A DNA stretch of 64,000 nt from Tanypteryx hageni (lineage: Eukaryota > Arthropoda > Insecta > Odonata > Petaluridae). The notes under the pieces were generated by a model. That model was not told the origin of the DNA and did not search any database. It saw only the letters and a list, made by a program, of their open reading frames with translations. Location of the stretch: positions 61,189,401 to 61,253,400 of the forward strand of contig CM054118.1 of the NCBI GenBank assembly GCA_028673005.1, given 5' to 3'. The position numbers and the translations under genes were made by a program. The stretch's first letter is position 1. Every line of letters begins with the position of its first letter. This document shows, piece by piece, positions 11,339 to 22,531 of the stretch.

Positions 11339-11454
11339 TTATATATGAATATATATATGAATATATATATGAATATATATATGAATATATATATGAATAT
11401 ATATATGAATATATATATGAATATATATATGAATATATATATGAATATATATAT
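11339..11454 (+). repeat. 12-bp minisatellite ATATATATGAAT
   Basis: About nine near-perfect head-to-tail copies of ATATATATGAAT are present. Read as protein it gives repetitive Met-Asn-Ile-Tyr, which is an artefact. There are no spacers and no unit longer than 12 bp, so it is not a CRISPR. Confidence 0.95.
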
Positions 11455-11529
11455 CATCCTCTGTAAGAGTCGTCGATATATAATGATATTCTGCGTATTT
11501 AACAGAGCTTAAGAAATGCATGTTTAAGG

Positions 11530-13090
11530 ATTTATGTCTTTTCGATTAACAATATATTATGCAATATTTCACATGCTTATAATGAAACAATTATTCGCCA
11601 GAAGTGTAACATCCGTTTAGGCCTCATTTATACAATTAAAATACAATTCATTGTGCAATGAATATGTAGTCTCGAAAAATTCTATAAATATTAATGAAGT
11701 AGGTTTATCGATTGAACTTTCGTTGACCCAAATTTTATTGTACCTATACATATCATTCGCACAAATAAAAACACTGGCAACGAAAAAATTATAATTATTT
11801 TTAAAAAGGCGATGAAGGCGGAATATGACACTTGATCTAGGAGCAAAAATGTAAAATTTTAAATTTCGTTATCACTTACTGCCAGGAGAAAGTGGAATAA
11901 CACAGACGCGTAATTCATACAGAGAATGAGATATATTGCGAAGAAGAGATAGGATTTTTATTGGCGTTTCTCAAGCGAAGTAGCACTTGATGGAGTAACC
12001 TATCTCGAGACACGCAGGCGTGTGAGATTTATTCAATACATCACGCTTGTAAGCGTCCAAAATTTTTCGACAACTGGGTCAACTTTCCCAAGATTACTCG
12101 CTAAATATTACCGCCCAAGCACGGAGACCTTGGGAGTTCAACAGTCACCCGCTGTACGCCACGGGTAAGTAGGACACTCGCTGCAATAAATTACAGCGCA
12201 GATGCCTAAAAGGTAAATGAAACATTAAATTCGCTAGGAAAACTACAATCTTGAGAAGTTTTATCAAATCCTGCGACACTGGAAATAACTGCCCTTTGAC
12301 CATCGGTCGTACACTATATTCCATAAAATTTCCGCTGAAACTGAGGTTTTCCAATTCCTGTATGAATGAATGTCCAGAAAATGAATGATATTTATCTAGA
12401 TGACGTTATTTAATGTTAATCTGCCATTAAATGATGTAGAATTTCGCTCACTAATTTCGAGCGACATGCAAATCCTTGACGATAACTGAAACGTCTAAAT
12501 GTAATTCCGAAGCTATAAATTTAGCTTCCCTGTTGATGAAAGCATTATTATTCTTTAAATCTTTAAGTTACTCGAAGAATAAATTTTGTTTTCCCTTTCA
12601 AAACAAGGATCGCTTTTGTTATGCGGCAAGATTAAATTTCTCATTTAACTGTTTTTTTTAAGTGACTCGATTATAGCGTTATAGGTGCACTCGAACATAA
12701 TAATAAAGTGATTTAAATATAAAAATTACTAAAATGCATGTTTTAAACAACATAAAAACATATTCAAGATTATGCACTCATTGTCAGTACCAAAAACATA
12801 CAAGAAGTCCAAACCAGGGCCAATGCAGGCTGGTTTCCCAAATTTGACGTCCCGAATTGATTACTTATAATGACAGGAAATGTTTCAGTATGTGTTAGTC
12901 ATTCCAAGGAATTCTCATACCATCAATACCATTTGTAATTCTTATTTTATCAGTGATAGAGAAAAATTGGAAAACAACTTAATAGAGTATTATCAGGTTT
13001 AAAATACTAAAAGCAATATCAAAATCTCTTTATGGTATAATATTTTGCATGTATGTTTTTTAAATAAACGAATTTAATAAATGTTGCTGT
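11530..13090. other. Stretch with no recognisable gene
   Basis: AT-rich sequence; open frames are short and without motifs on either strand. It ends where the 5'-truncated LINE starts near 13096. Confidence 0.4.
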
Positions 13091-13095
13091 TTATA

Positions 13096-14635
13096 GGATA
13101 GGAGATAGTTTATCCGATGAAATAGATGTCACCTCAGGTGTCCCTCAGGGAAGCGTTTTAGGACCGTTATTATTCCTAATCTACATAAATGATTTACCAA
13201 GTCAAATATCCTCAAAATTGAGACTTTTCGCAGATGACTGCATCATTTATAGAGTCATTAAAGATGAAAACGACAGAGGTTTACTGCAGAGGGACATAGA
13301 TAAGCTGATGTCTTGGGTACGTTCAAATAAAATAAAAATAAACATTAAGAAAAGCAAGCATATTCTATTCTCTATGAAAAGGGAAAAGAGTAATTTTCCT
13401 TACTATATGGAAGGGATACAAATACCGAAGGTTGATAATATAAAATATCTTGGAATACATATTACGAAAGATTTAGCATGGGGTCTTGAGGCAGAATGTA
13501 TAGTTTCAAAGGGTTTCAAGGCACTTAACTTTGTTATGAGAAATTTAAAACATAGTAGTAGGAAAGCTAAAGAATTAGCATACAAAACAATAGTAATATT
13601 GGAATATTCTTCAGGAGTCTGGGATCCTCATGACAGAATACATATTAATAAATTGGAAAAGGTTCAGTGAAAGGCAGCCAGGTTTGTTATGGGTCATTTT
13701 GGAAGAGAGGATAGTGTAACAGATATGTTAAAGGAACTTGAGTGGGAAACTTTAGAAAAGAAGAGGAAAGTGAAAAGGTTAGTTTGTTTCTATCGAATGT
13801 ATACCGGTAAACCGGCCTGGAAAGAACTAAAACTTAAGATTAAAACCCCGACATTTAAAGGTAAAAATGATCACTCGTGTAAAGTTCGTACAAACGTTCG
13901 AAGAAAAGATGTTGGTAAATATTCATTTTTCAATAGAACAGCATTGGACTGGAATGAATTACCTGAAGAACTTCTTATGCCCTTTCCGCTAACCGAGAAA
14001 GCATTTAAAAGAAAAATTGTTAAAAACTTTAGTATTTAATATTTAATATGAGTATTTGTAGGTTAGTATTTTATTTAGTTTTTAGGACTTGCGCCACCAA
14101 GCTGTGTTAATTATTGTAAATAACATAGTAGGGTTATAATTTAATCACAATACTCCAAATAACTATCTAATGTCAAATTATGGTCGAATATTTTTTTTTA
14201 TTCATGAAGATTATTTACTTATTCTTAATTTTTGTAGTTGTATGGACAAATAACAAATGAAACATGTTGTAGTTTGTAGCTAAGCTGTTGTGACGAGAGT
14301 TCCTATGACTTGAAGTCAAGAAGTTGTATATAGTGTAAAGGAACTACTATCAAAAAAGGTTCTATTTTTTGTATTAAGTACACTCAATTGTTATTATGTA
14401 ATTTGGGCATTATGTATTGAGTGATACCTAAGCTGTTGTGACGGGAGTTCCTGTGACTTGAAGTTAAGAAGTAGTATATAGTGTATAGGAAATGGTATCA
14501 AAAAGCTTATATTTTTGTATTAAGTAAACCCAATTTTTATTATGTAATTTGGGTATTATGCATTGAGTTGTGATGGGGACCCGCTGCCACCGGGACCTGC
14601 TCCCAATTGTAGCGTTTATGTGAATAAATAAATAT
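13096..14635 (+). pseudogene. 5'-truncated CR1/Jockey-like LINE, reverse transcriptase C-terminal part and 3' UTR
   Basis: The reading frame starts inside the reverse transcriptase palm with VTSGVPQGSVLGPLLFLIYI, then LRLFADDCIIY, which keeps both catalytic Asp residues. It goes on through KYLGIHITKDLAWG and SSGVWDPHD. A TGA at 13668-13670 interrupts the frame just before KAARFVMGHFGRED. A second open part (13689-14039) carries the usual C-terminal region with YSFFNRTALDWNELPEE. The thumb and C-terminal order fit CR1-type LINEs. Coding capacity upstream is lost at a typical 5' truncation point. The 3' UTR has a tandem duplication and ends near AATAAATAAATAT. Confidence 0.85.
14281..14574 (+). 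repeat. Tandem 148-bp duplication in the LINE 3' UTR
   Basis: Two diverged copies (14281-14428 and 14429-14574) each begin TAAGCTGTTGTGACG and share GAGTTCCT, GACTTGAAGT and TATGTAATTTGGG. Internal 3' UTR repeats of this kind are common in LINEs. It lies downstream of the C-terminal frame ending at 14039. Confidence 0.8.
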
Positions 14636-14639
14636 ACGG

Positions 14640-15485
14640 TAATATGTACGGATCAACTGTCCATTGCTGAAGGGTAATCAAGTGGAAAAGAAAATAACCC
14701 TTTTCTTCAGTCATCTATATTCAAGCCGAGTTCGGTAATACCATCGATATCACAATTTTAAGATAAGTATTAAAGAAATACATCCCTGTACGTTGGATTT
14801 GAGACTTCCAATGTAAAACAAATAGGGAAAAAATGTTTCTAGAATCGAACCCGGGACTTCAATCTTAGCCAAATAAAATGTAGCCGGGAGGTGGTTCTGG
14901 AAGCACGAGCCTCATACCAAGTTTCATGAAAATCGGTCCATTGGTACAAAAGTTGTTATTAGGAGACACACACGCATACAGACAGGACCATTTCATAAGG
15001 CTTAATGGTTCCTTTGGCAAACAAGCCTAAAAATGAAGTACTCATCTTAGGCATCTCCAATTGCCAAAATAAGGTTGTAAAAACTGGAGATACAGAAGAT
15101 AAGTAGTTGATTTTTTTAATTTCTATACTTAAATGCTAAATACTGAATTAGTTTTTAGTCATAGGACGTTCTCTATAATTCTATAGAGAATTACATAAAA
15201 CCGCTCAGTAAATGTGGATGTGATATGAAAATTAAAAGTATGAAAACGATAAAATTTCGAAAAGCGTGTCCTTTGATTTAACGAACAGTGCTCGTTTCCA
15301 CCTACCTTTGAAAATTACAACCAATTTTTCGTCTCAACGCTATAAATGAGTAGGTACGCGTACGATGGGGAGATCCGAACGAAGGAGAATAAAATATTTC
15401 CCGGAAGGAAACATTTTTTTCTCCTAGTTACGAGACGCATCGAAAAATAAAAGAAACATCGACAGAACATAATACCTTTTTAATA
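14640..15485. other. Stretch with dispersed-repeat traces but no gene
   Basis: It contains a CTAGAATCGAACCCGGGAC block (14838) related to those at 11029 and 11201. It also contains a CATGAAAATCGGTCCATTGG word with nearby ACACACACGCATACAGACAG, typical of decayed transposons. No coding signal is seen. Confidence 0.4.
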
Positions 15486-15487
15486 TA

Positions 15488-15644
15488 CAGTGAAGCCCCG
15501 CTATAACGCGCTCCACTATAACGCGAATTCGGGTATAATGCGATCGTGACATAACTCCTACGCTCTCTGGAAGGTACTACATAACTACTATAACGCGATC
15601 GATTTTTTTTACCCCAATTTCCGCGTTGTAGCGGGGCTCCACTG
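15488..15644. mobile_element. Short pogo/Tigger-like MITE
   Basis: Terminal inverted repeats are CAGTGAAGCCCCGCTATAAC on the left and CAGTGGAGCCCCGCTACAAC on the right (reverse complemented). TA flanks lie at 15486-15487 and 15645-15646. The ACTATAACGCG word recurs in subterminal positions. At 157 bp it is a minimal derivative with no coding content. Confidence 0.9.
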
Positions 15645-15899
15645 TACTTGTGTTCATATACAAATATTCAATCTGCGAACGCCTCCAGAAACCATTCATA
15701 CTACGTCTTCGCCAAAATTTCAAATTAGACGAATGGCTGAGAGTGGATGCGATCAATGGAAAAGAAACAAGACAAGGAGAGGATTGGAAATTAAATTAAA
15801 GCTGTAAAATTAATTTTTTTAAACAGTTCGCGAGTAGGTTTAGTAAATGAATTGTTGGTCTGTAAAAAATTACACAAGTATTCCTCATTTCCAACGCCT

Positions 15900-16010
15900 T
15901 CACCGCGAATTTCTAGCCAAAGTGCGTAGCGCCGACCTACCTAGACCGAGCGGCGGGAGGGGTTGACGCGCCTAGCCCGAGGAGCGGGTGAAAACGCCTC
16001 GCGGAGCGAT
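15900..16010. other. GC-rich, CpG-rich patch
   Basis: About 110 bases are much richer in GC and CpG than the surroundings (for example CCTAGCCCGAGGAGCGGGTG). It may be a fragment of a GC-rich element or a small CpG island. No ORF or inverted ends were identified. Confidence 0.35.
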
Positions 16011-16254
16011 GTTTCTTATCCAATTATTTTCCAAAACAGTCACTGCTTTGCGATATTAACCTAATGCGTCTCAGTCATGCTGTGATATCTAAAATGTATT
16101 TATTTTTTTACTTGCCCTTTTTTCGAAAGGCGCGGATTTTCTACGAAATTTTCATCTTCTTTCCCCTATTGGGAGCATGGGAAACGCCATTTCGACAAAT
16201 GATGTCACAGTAGCAGCGACCCGCTTCCTAGAATTTATCCGTATAGAGAGAAAA

Positions 16255-16574
16255 ATTCAAACAATCATTTTACGTCTATAACATTGACGTCAAGATGACA
16301 CGAGAAATCCACATCCATTATTGACGTAAATGATATTGGATTTTCAGTGGCGCAAACACGGTATGTCAGGATGGCCGAGCGGTCCAAGGCGCTGCGTTCA
16401 GGTCGCAGTCCGGTTCTCCGGGCGTGGGTTCGAATCCCACTTCTGACAAAATATTTTGCCGGCTTCCGTACGAATACGATGTGTAATAATCAATTATATA
16501 TACCAGTGACTCAGAAGTGTGGCCACCAGAAGATTTTAATTCGGCCACCAGCAAAATAATACTACTTTTAAACC
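16255..16574 (+). repeat. First copy of a tRNA-Leu-bearing tandem duplication
   Basis: The flanks on both sides of the tRNA match 17494-17820. Upstream shared words include ATTTTACG, TATAAC and ATTGACGTA. Downstream shared words include GACAAAATATTTTGC, ACGAATACGATG and AAGTGTGGCCA. The flanks have diverged while the tRNA itself has not, which points to selection or conversion on the tRNA. Confidence 0.75.
16365..16448 (+). tRNA. tRNA-Leu (CAG anticodon)
   Basis: An 84-base class II tRNA. The acceptor stem GTCAGGA pairs with TTCTGAC (one G-T), followed by discriminator A. The D-arm is GGCCGAGCGGTCCAAGGC, and the anticodon loop in CTGCGTTCAGGTCGCAG carries CAG. A long variable arm and the T-arm GTGGGTTCGAATCCCAC follow. 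All stems are intact and there is no intron. CCA is not encoded, as expected for a eukaryotic nuclear gene. Internal A and B boxes (TGGCCGAGCGG and GGTTCGAATCC) would serve as the RNA polymerase III promoter. It is identical to the copy at 17620. Confidence 0.95.
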
Positions 16575-16578
16575 TTAA

Positions 16579-17489
16579 CTGGTATGGTGGGGTCAGGACT
16601 GACCCCAGGCGCATTTAAATTAAAAAATATTCACCATGGCCCATTCTAGCCTTTCAAAGTATCATTGTAATCTTATTTGCTAGCCTGAACTACACTTTAG
16701 AGGACCTTGCAGTGTTCTATCTTAATTCGTTCCTCCCCCCTCCCCCAAGAACCCCTTGCGGTCATATTTGACCCCACCATACCATAAGAGTAACTTTCAC
16801 TGTCATAAAATTCCTCCACAAATAAATCATGTAATTCGCTGCAGATTAAGAAACTTTTGCGTTTATAGCATTTAGTAATAATCATAAAAACATTTCATGT
16901 AATGTTCAAGTAGGCTGAAATCCTTGCAGAATGTAACCACTGCCTACTGCGTTTTATAAAAACGCAAACTACTAGGTTATAATGAATAATTTTGCTACGA
17001 AAATGATTGACGATAAAAATTTATGCGAATCCTGACGAAAAAGTGTATGCAATGATCATACGTAGTACGCAGAGAGTTGTATGCGATGTGAGGTAAACCA
17101 ATTTCTGATTGGTAAAATCCCTTCACAAACGTCCTTGTTGGTTTTTTGTGCGTTCGACAATCGTTTATATTTTTTGTTTAGGTGAATAAAACAACGCCGG
17201 AGAGTTAAAGAATGAAGACGGTTTGATTTATCTTTTTATATAATGCAAATAATAACTTTTTAATTGAAATACATATCTTGGCAGACGACTTTTGTTTTTT
17301 GATATCTAATTCAACTAAAGTTACTTTTAAACAAAGGCCATGAATTTCATCCATTGCAAAAGAGTGTACTTAACGCACTAGGTAAAGATTTTGGTTAAAA
17401 AAACAACATTGTTAATTGATACAGAATTTATAATTTTGGGGTCAAATCTTATCCTACCTAACCAATACGGCCTTTTTTCACCATACTAG
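16579..17489. mobile_element. piggyBac-like non-autonomous element flanked by TTAA
   Basis: TTAA lies at 16575-16578 and 17490-17493. The left end reads CTGGTATGGTGGGGTCAG and the reverse complement of the right end reads CTAGTATGGTGAAAAAAGG. The left part has internal repeats of GGTATGG and GACCCCA (for example TGACCCCACCATACC near 16770). No transposase is present. It sits at the junction of the duplicated tRNA-Leu segments. Confidence 0.7.
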
Positions 17490-17493
17490 TTAA

Positions 17494-17820
17494 GGGTTAA
17501 ACAATTATTTTACGACTATAACGTTAATGTCAATAAGACACGAGATAATTATGGTATGAAATCCACATCTACTATTGACGTACACTATATTAGGTTTTCA
17601 GTGTTTGACAAAACGTTATGTCAGGATGGCCGAGCGGTCCAAGGCGCTGCGTTCAGGTCGCAGTCCGGTTCTCCGGGCGTGGGTTCGAATCCCACTTCTG
17701 ACAAAATATTTTGCACGAATACGATGCTTAATAATCGATTACATACGAGTAACTCACAAGTGTGGCCAACATAAAACTTTTAATTCGTCCACCAGCGAAA
17801 TTATATACTTAAATAGCGAT
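17494..17820 (+). repeat. Second copy of the tRNA-Leu-bearing duplication
   Basis: Aligns with 16255-16574 in the same orientation. Without the TTAA-flanked element between them, the two copies would be directly adjacent. Confidence 0.75.
17620..17703 (+). tRNA. tRNA-Leu (CAG anticodon), second copy
   Basis: The 84-base sequence is identical to the tRNA at 16365, with the same stems, CAG anticodon and A/B boxes. It lies 1,255 bases downstream in the same orientation. It is probably functional; redundancy would allow one copy to be lost. Confidence 0.95.
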
Positions 17821-17879
17821 AGTTAATATGTAGACTTGGATGAATGCTGTGCTGTCATATTTTTTAATATTGGAAATTT

Positions 17880-18510
17880 TTACTTCCTCCATATACCAAG
17901 TATAGAGAAAGTTTTGTTTTCTAAAAAAAATCGACTTCGAGATTTCAACGGAAATACATGTTTTAAGGTCCCCTGAACACGTATTAACTATTTTCTCGAT
18001 GATGTCTGTGTGTCTGTCTTTATGTGATATATTTTTGAGGGCGCTCTTAACTCAAAACCTATTAATCAGGTCAACGCGAAATTTTATATTTAACTTTTTT
18101 ATAGAAGTTAGAAGTAACGATTAGTTTTTGGTAAAAATCGGTTTACCGAAAGTGGGTGTTTACTCTTGTCACTTATCCGTTATTTTGAAATATTTGCTTT
18201 AATATTTGATAAACGTAAAAATGTACTGGAATAAAAGTTGTAGGAAATTTTATTTTCTACAATCTTTGGTACATTTTTCCATATAATGCATTGTTTAAGA
18301 GATATCTTATATTTTTAGCTGTCACCACCACGCCACCTACCGAAGACTATTGTTAACAATTGACGCGAAGTTGTCTTAGTAACATTCCTTTTTATTTTCT
18401 TCATTGTCAACCGGAAGTAAATACTGACAACGATCCCAGAGCTAACAACATGTATTTTGCCATATAAATATGGAGAAAGTCATGTGTTGCCCACATCAGT
18501 TTATTTATAT
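17880..18510 (+). repeat. Long inverted repeat, left arm (element family also at 42 kb)
   Basis: Landmarks in order: AATCGACTTCGAGATTTCAACG, AAGGTCCCCTGAACACG, AGTGGGTGTTTACTCT, CACTTATCCGTTATTTTG, CACCACCACGCCACCTACC, then TATGGAGAAAGTCATGTG. The same landmarks appear inverted in 19375-20110 and direct at 42066-42590, next to a pogo/Tigger transposase pseudogene. I infer that these are the long ends of one DNA-transposon family. Confidence 0.75.
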
Positions 18511-18519
18511 TCAAGGCCA

Positions 18520-19370
18520 CGACGAATTTTCTCTGAGAGCCACTGTTAAAATTTCACACAAGTGAAATTTTTCTCCGTCGTTACTGAAAATAAGCCCGTA
18601 AATATGGTCGAGTTTATTACAAAATTAACCCTGGAGCAGGTGCGCGGGGTGACTGAGTCAACCCACCAATGTTTACACTGCACTCATTCATTCGTGTAGC
18701 ATGTTTTTCTCTAAGATAATCAGTACCTTTCTTCCGAACTCTCTTGAGCAAATTTATATCACTTTTAGGTCTCAGTAGTATTTAGTCCGTTAAACAAGTA
18801 TTTTTAAAATTAACATTTCTGGGGTGACTCAATCACCCCGCGTCCTTCAACGTTACATTTCTTATTGCGAGTCATGGTAAGCTCTTTATTCTATATCTGG
18901 CTGTAATTTTCATAAATCGATTAAATCTCTTTACAATTGACCAGTTTAATGTTTCTACCCTCTCTTTACGTGTTATTAGGCAGATGAACGTTTCGATTTA
19001 CATCGCAAATTGGAGAAAATCCGTGAAATTCTTCTCAATATTTACGTAATATTTCTATCAAATAACTCAAATACAGTGCTCAAAAGAAGTAGTTTCATAA
19101 AAGAAATTCAGACAGGCCTTAGCAAAACCAGCCGTCAAACTGCCTAAAAAAGAAAATGTTTCTGGTGAACCCGGTCCATCTAGACCTGCAAAATTACGCT
19201 GTCTTATGCTCAAGAAATTTAGACACGAAAACAACTTAGTCCTGTTCTAAATGTGATAGGTCGATGTGTATGAAACATGAAATACGTGTGTTAGTACTGC
19301 CTTGACAGCGAATAACACAACGAGAAGTGAACTTTGATAATTCTTATTATTATTTTCATCTTATTCATAA
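18520..19370. other. Interior between the long inverted arms; no gene recognised
   Basis: It contains two GC-rich inverted-like words, CGCGGGGTGACTGAGTC (about 18637) and GGGGTGACTCAATCACCCCG (about 18821). A TTAACCCTGG word at 18627 resembles piggyBac ends. No transposase motif is seen in any frame. Confidence 0.4.
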
Positions 19371-19374
19371 TATT

Positions 19375-20110
19375 GGGTTAAAAAATATGATGTGGCCACT
19401 ACATGACTTTCTCCATATCTGTAATATTTCTAAAAATTCCAATAATAATAATAATAAATATTTTAAGAATCTGCGAGAAAATTCTAGACTTTGCAAAGAA
19501 CAGAAATAAACTCAAACCATAGGCCTTCTGATATTGGATATAGCCACAAAACTCCAACAATTAAGAAAAGAAAAGGAACGTTACTAAGACGTAACTAAGC
19601 GTCAATTGTTAACAATAATCTTTGGTAGGTGGTGTGGTGGCGGAAGCTGAAAATATAAGATATCTCGCAAACAATGCATTATATGGATAAATATTTTGAA
19701 CAAAGGTTCTGGAAAATTAAATTTCCCACATCATTTATTCTAGTACATTTTCTACATTTATAAAATACCAAAGCAAATATTTCAAAATAACGGATAAGTG
19801 ACAAGAGTAAACACCCACATTCGGTCGACCGATTATTATCAAAAACTAAGTTCTTTTGACTTTTATAAAAATGTTAAATATAAAATTTCGCGTTCACATG
19901 AATAATAGTTTTTGAGTTAGAGCACCCACAAAAAGCTATCACATACAGACCGACAGACAGACACACAGACATCATTGCGAAACTAGTCAGAACGTGTTCA
20001 GAGAACCTTAAAACGTGTATTACCGTTGAAATGTCGAGTTCGATTTTTTTCATAAAAACATACTACGTATATGGAGAAAATAAAAGTCTGATGTGGACAC
20101 CACATGACTT
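19375..20110 (-). repeat. Long inverted repeat, right arm
   Basis: Reverse complement counterpart of 17880-18510 with the same order of landmarks, including AAGTGGTG-type and GGTAGGTGGTGTGGTGGCGG words and GGATAAGTGACAAGAGTAAACACCC split over 19794-19818. The arm pair encloses about 0.9 kb, giving a structure of roughly 2.2 kb like a deleted DNA transposon. Confidence 0.75.
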
Positions 20111-20545
20111 TCTCCATATCTGTAATATTTTTAATAATTCTAAATAGGTTAAATGATAATAAATATTTTAAGGAACTGTGGGAAAAATTTAAAGACTTTA
20201 CAATAAACAGAAATAAACTCAAACTGTAGCCTTTTGATGCTGGATATATCCCCGAAGCTCCAACAATTAAGAAAATAAAAAGGAGAGTAAAGTGTTTGCA
20301 ATAGACGCCGGTAGATGGTATGGTGGTGGCAGCTAAAGTATTTACTTTTTAAAACATTTCTTCAACAATGTATTATATGGGAAATTGTTTCAAGCAAAGG
20401 TTGTAGAAAATTAAATTACCTACAACTTTATTCCAGCACGTTTTTACGTCTATCAAATATTAAAGCAAATATTTAAAAAATCTGATGTGGCCACCAAATG
20501 ACTTTCTCCATACCTGTTATATTTCTAAAAATTTCCAAATAGGTT
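20095..20545 (-). repeat. Additional partial arm of the same family
   Basis: Starts at CTGATGTGGACACCACATG and repeats a diverged version of the arm (TGGTATGGTGGTGGCAGCT, ACAACTTTATTCCAGCACG). It ends at another CTGATGTGGCCACCAAATG with ACTTTCTCCATA. It is a tandem, same-orientation neighbour of the right arm. Confidence 0.65.
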
Positions 20546-21369
20546 ACATCTATATAATTTTTTTTTCGTGTCACGTACAATTTCAAATTGAAATATCTCA
20601 AAGACTATGCGATGAATCTTTATAAATCTGTTTGATTTGCATTTCTACGAGTTGCACTTAGAGTTTAAATGCATTTCCGAGGCGATACAATGTCAAGTTT
20701 ATCTAAAGTACGATAAAAACTATTTCTTCATATACACTTCATTCATAAAAAACAAATACCTTTGTAATAGGCCTGTTTTGATTAAAAAACTAATCGAAAT
20801 GGAAGTAATGATTACTTAATTTTAACGATAGGTTTGTTTACTGCAGTGCCATTTCTAAGGCGTGAAATAAATGCGAACAAACATAAGACTGCTAATATTT
20901 TAATTAGCTTTTTTGTTTTGTTTACCTTGACGACGAAAGAACTTACTAAGTAGTTATTTTAACTCACCCTATCTATATAATAATTTGCTTATTCCAACCT
21001 GTGTCACGAACAATTTTGAATATATTTTTCTCAATAATTTACGACCAAAAATCAATAATTCTTACAAATTACATAGAGGCTATGTGAACTTAGGGTTTAA
21101 TGTGCATTTTGATTGAAAAAAGATCAGAGTTCGACTACGGGAGATAATTTCTATTTGCCATAATATAACCTATTAGTCGACGTGCAGGCTTCTTTTTTGC
21201 CAATTAAAATTAGAAAAATTGACTTTCGATCTTCAGAACTGCAAATTAATATTCGTAGCTTCTTATTCTTATCGTCGATTTTCCTGTACGGGTCGAATCG
21301 GTCCGCAAATGTGGTTTTAACTTGAAAATGTTACGTTTTTAGACGTGAAACGTTTTTGTTGTTAACGAC

Positions 21370-21518
21370 TACGTTTGTGATGTTTCTGTGTTTTAGTGTT
21401 CTTTTACGTGTGTCGCTTCGACATCCCCGGGGCCTCGCCAACCTGAAGTCTTCTGATTGGTGAGTGTTCACTGGGTTTCCTCATCCCAACACCTTGTTGA
21501 CATCCATATATCCATTTT
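21370..21518 (+). mobile_element. Solo fragment of a Penelope-like leader/terminal region
   Basis: About 148 bases match 31028-31168 closely (TACGTTTGTGATGTTTCTGT, GTGTCGCTTCGACATCCCCG, TTGTTGACATCCATATA). At 31 kb the shared part directly follows a hammerhead-like motif, which is why I place it with Penelope-like elements. The fragment begins at the base after the predicted cleavage site. It lacks an ORF. Confidence 0.55.
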
Positions 21519-21825
21519 ACCTTTTATTAACCGCTTCCCTGACGATTTTTTTACAATATAGGATCTAAAAAAAGTCATATTTTTTTATTGCAATTTCGAA
21601 AAATTCGTAATGATACAATTAAAGAAATGCATTCATTTTTTAACAGTAAATTTTAATAAAAATGTTATCGAACTTTAAAATTTTTATATTATTGATAGAT
21701 ACGAGGTTCTTGAACTCGGTTCATATTTAAAAGTTACATTTCTTTGGTGCAAACTACAAAATTAAGAAAAACTTACGTATAAAACGTACTTATATACAAT
21801 ATAAAACATTTCTATGCAATAAAAA

Positions 21826-21828
<3 letters not shown>

Positions 21829-21896
<68 letters not shown>
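21829..21896 (+). repeat. (AT)n microsatellite
   Basis: Pure AT dinucleotide repeat, about 66 bases, inside the TTAA-flanked element. Confidence 0.95.
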
Positions 21897-21897
<1 letters not shown>

Positions 21898-22432
21898 TGT
21901 AAATTATATATACACTTACATAATAAACATGAAACAATAAAATAATATACAATAAAAAATAACTAATAATAGGTAAAAAAGTGCTAAATATTAAACATAA
22001 CTAATTCACATATGCAACAAATAAACTGTATACAAAATATAAACATTCATATATTTGAACTTGAACTTCTAAAACACCGCACCACGCATAACGGAACATT
22101 ACGCGTCGCACAGTAGAAACGGGTCTTTCCTTATCCGCTTTCCCCGTGCGTCTCGCTTTCATCTAGACAATGCACACTGCTTCGTGGGGTTCTTCTTCTT
22201 TTCAGTAGTAGTAACAAGGTAACAGAATATAACAACAAAAACAAGAGAAAAATAAAAATGCTACGGAGCAGAAACGGAAGGAAAACTGCTACACGTAATC
22301 ACTCGAAAGCTGTACGAATAACTGACCCGAAAATGTCTTCGAAAGGCCGATCCTAAAGGGTGCATACTTATCTCGAGGGGCATCACCAAGGAGGGGAGGC
22401 AAAGGACCTTCCAGGAACTGAGGAACGAAAGA

Positions 22433-22531
22433 ATGGGTGGGCAAAACCCTCTCAGGTCGAATGACCTAGCAATGGAAAGAAAGGGTGGGTGGGGAAAACC
22501 CTCTCAGAGCGAATTACCTAGCAATGGAAAG
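22433..22531 (+). repeat. Tandem duplication of about 49 bp
   Basis: Two copies share GGGTGGG, AAAACCCTCTCAG and ACCTAGCAATGGAAAG in the same order. It lies within the TTAA-flanked element. Confidence 0.85.

Noticed and set aside
11339..11454. Regular repeats resembling a CRISPR array or a coding repeat (Met-Asn-Ile-Tyr)n
   Set aside because: The unit is 12 bp with no spacers and pure AT-rich composition; it is a minisatellite in eukaryotic DNA.
16347..16614. Short frames across the tRNA-Leu genes
   Set aside because: The sequence is fully explained by the tRNA; the same frames recur at each tRNA copy.
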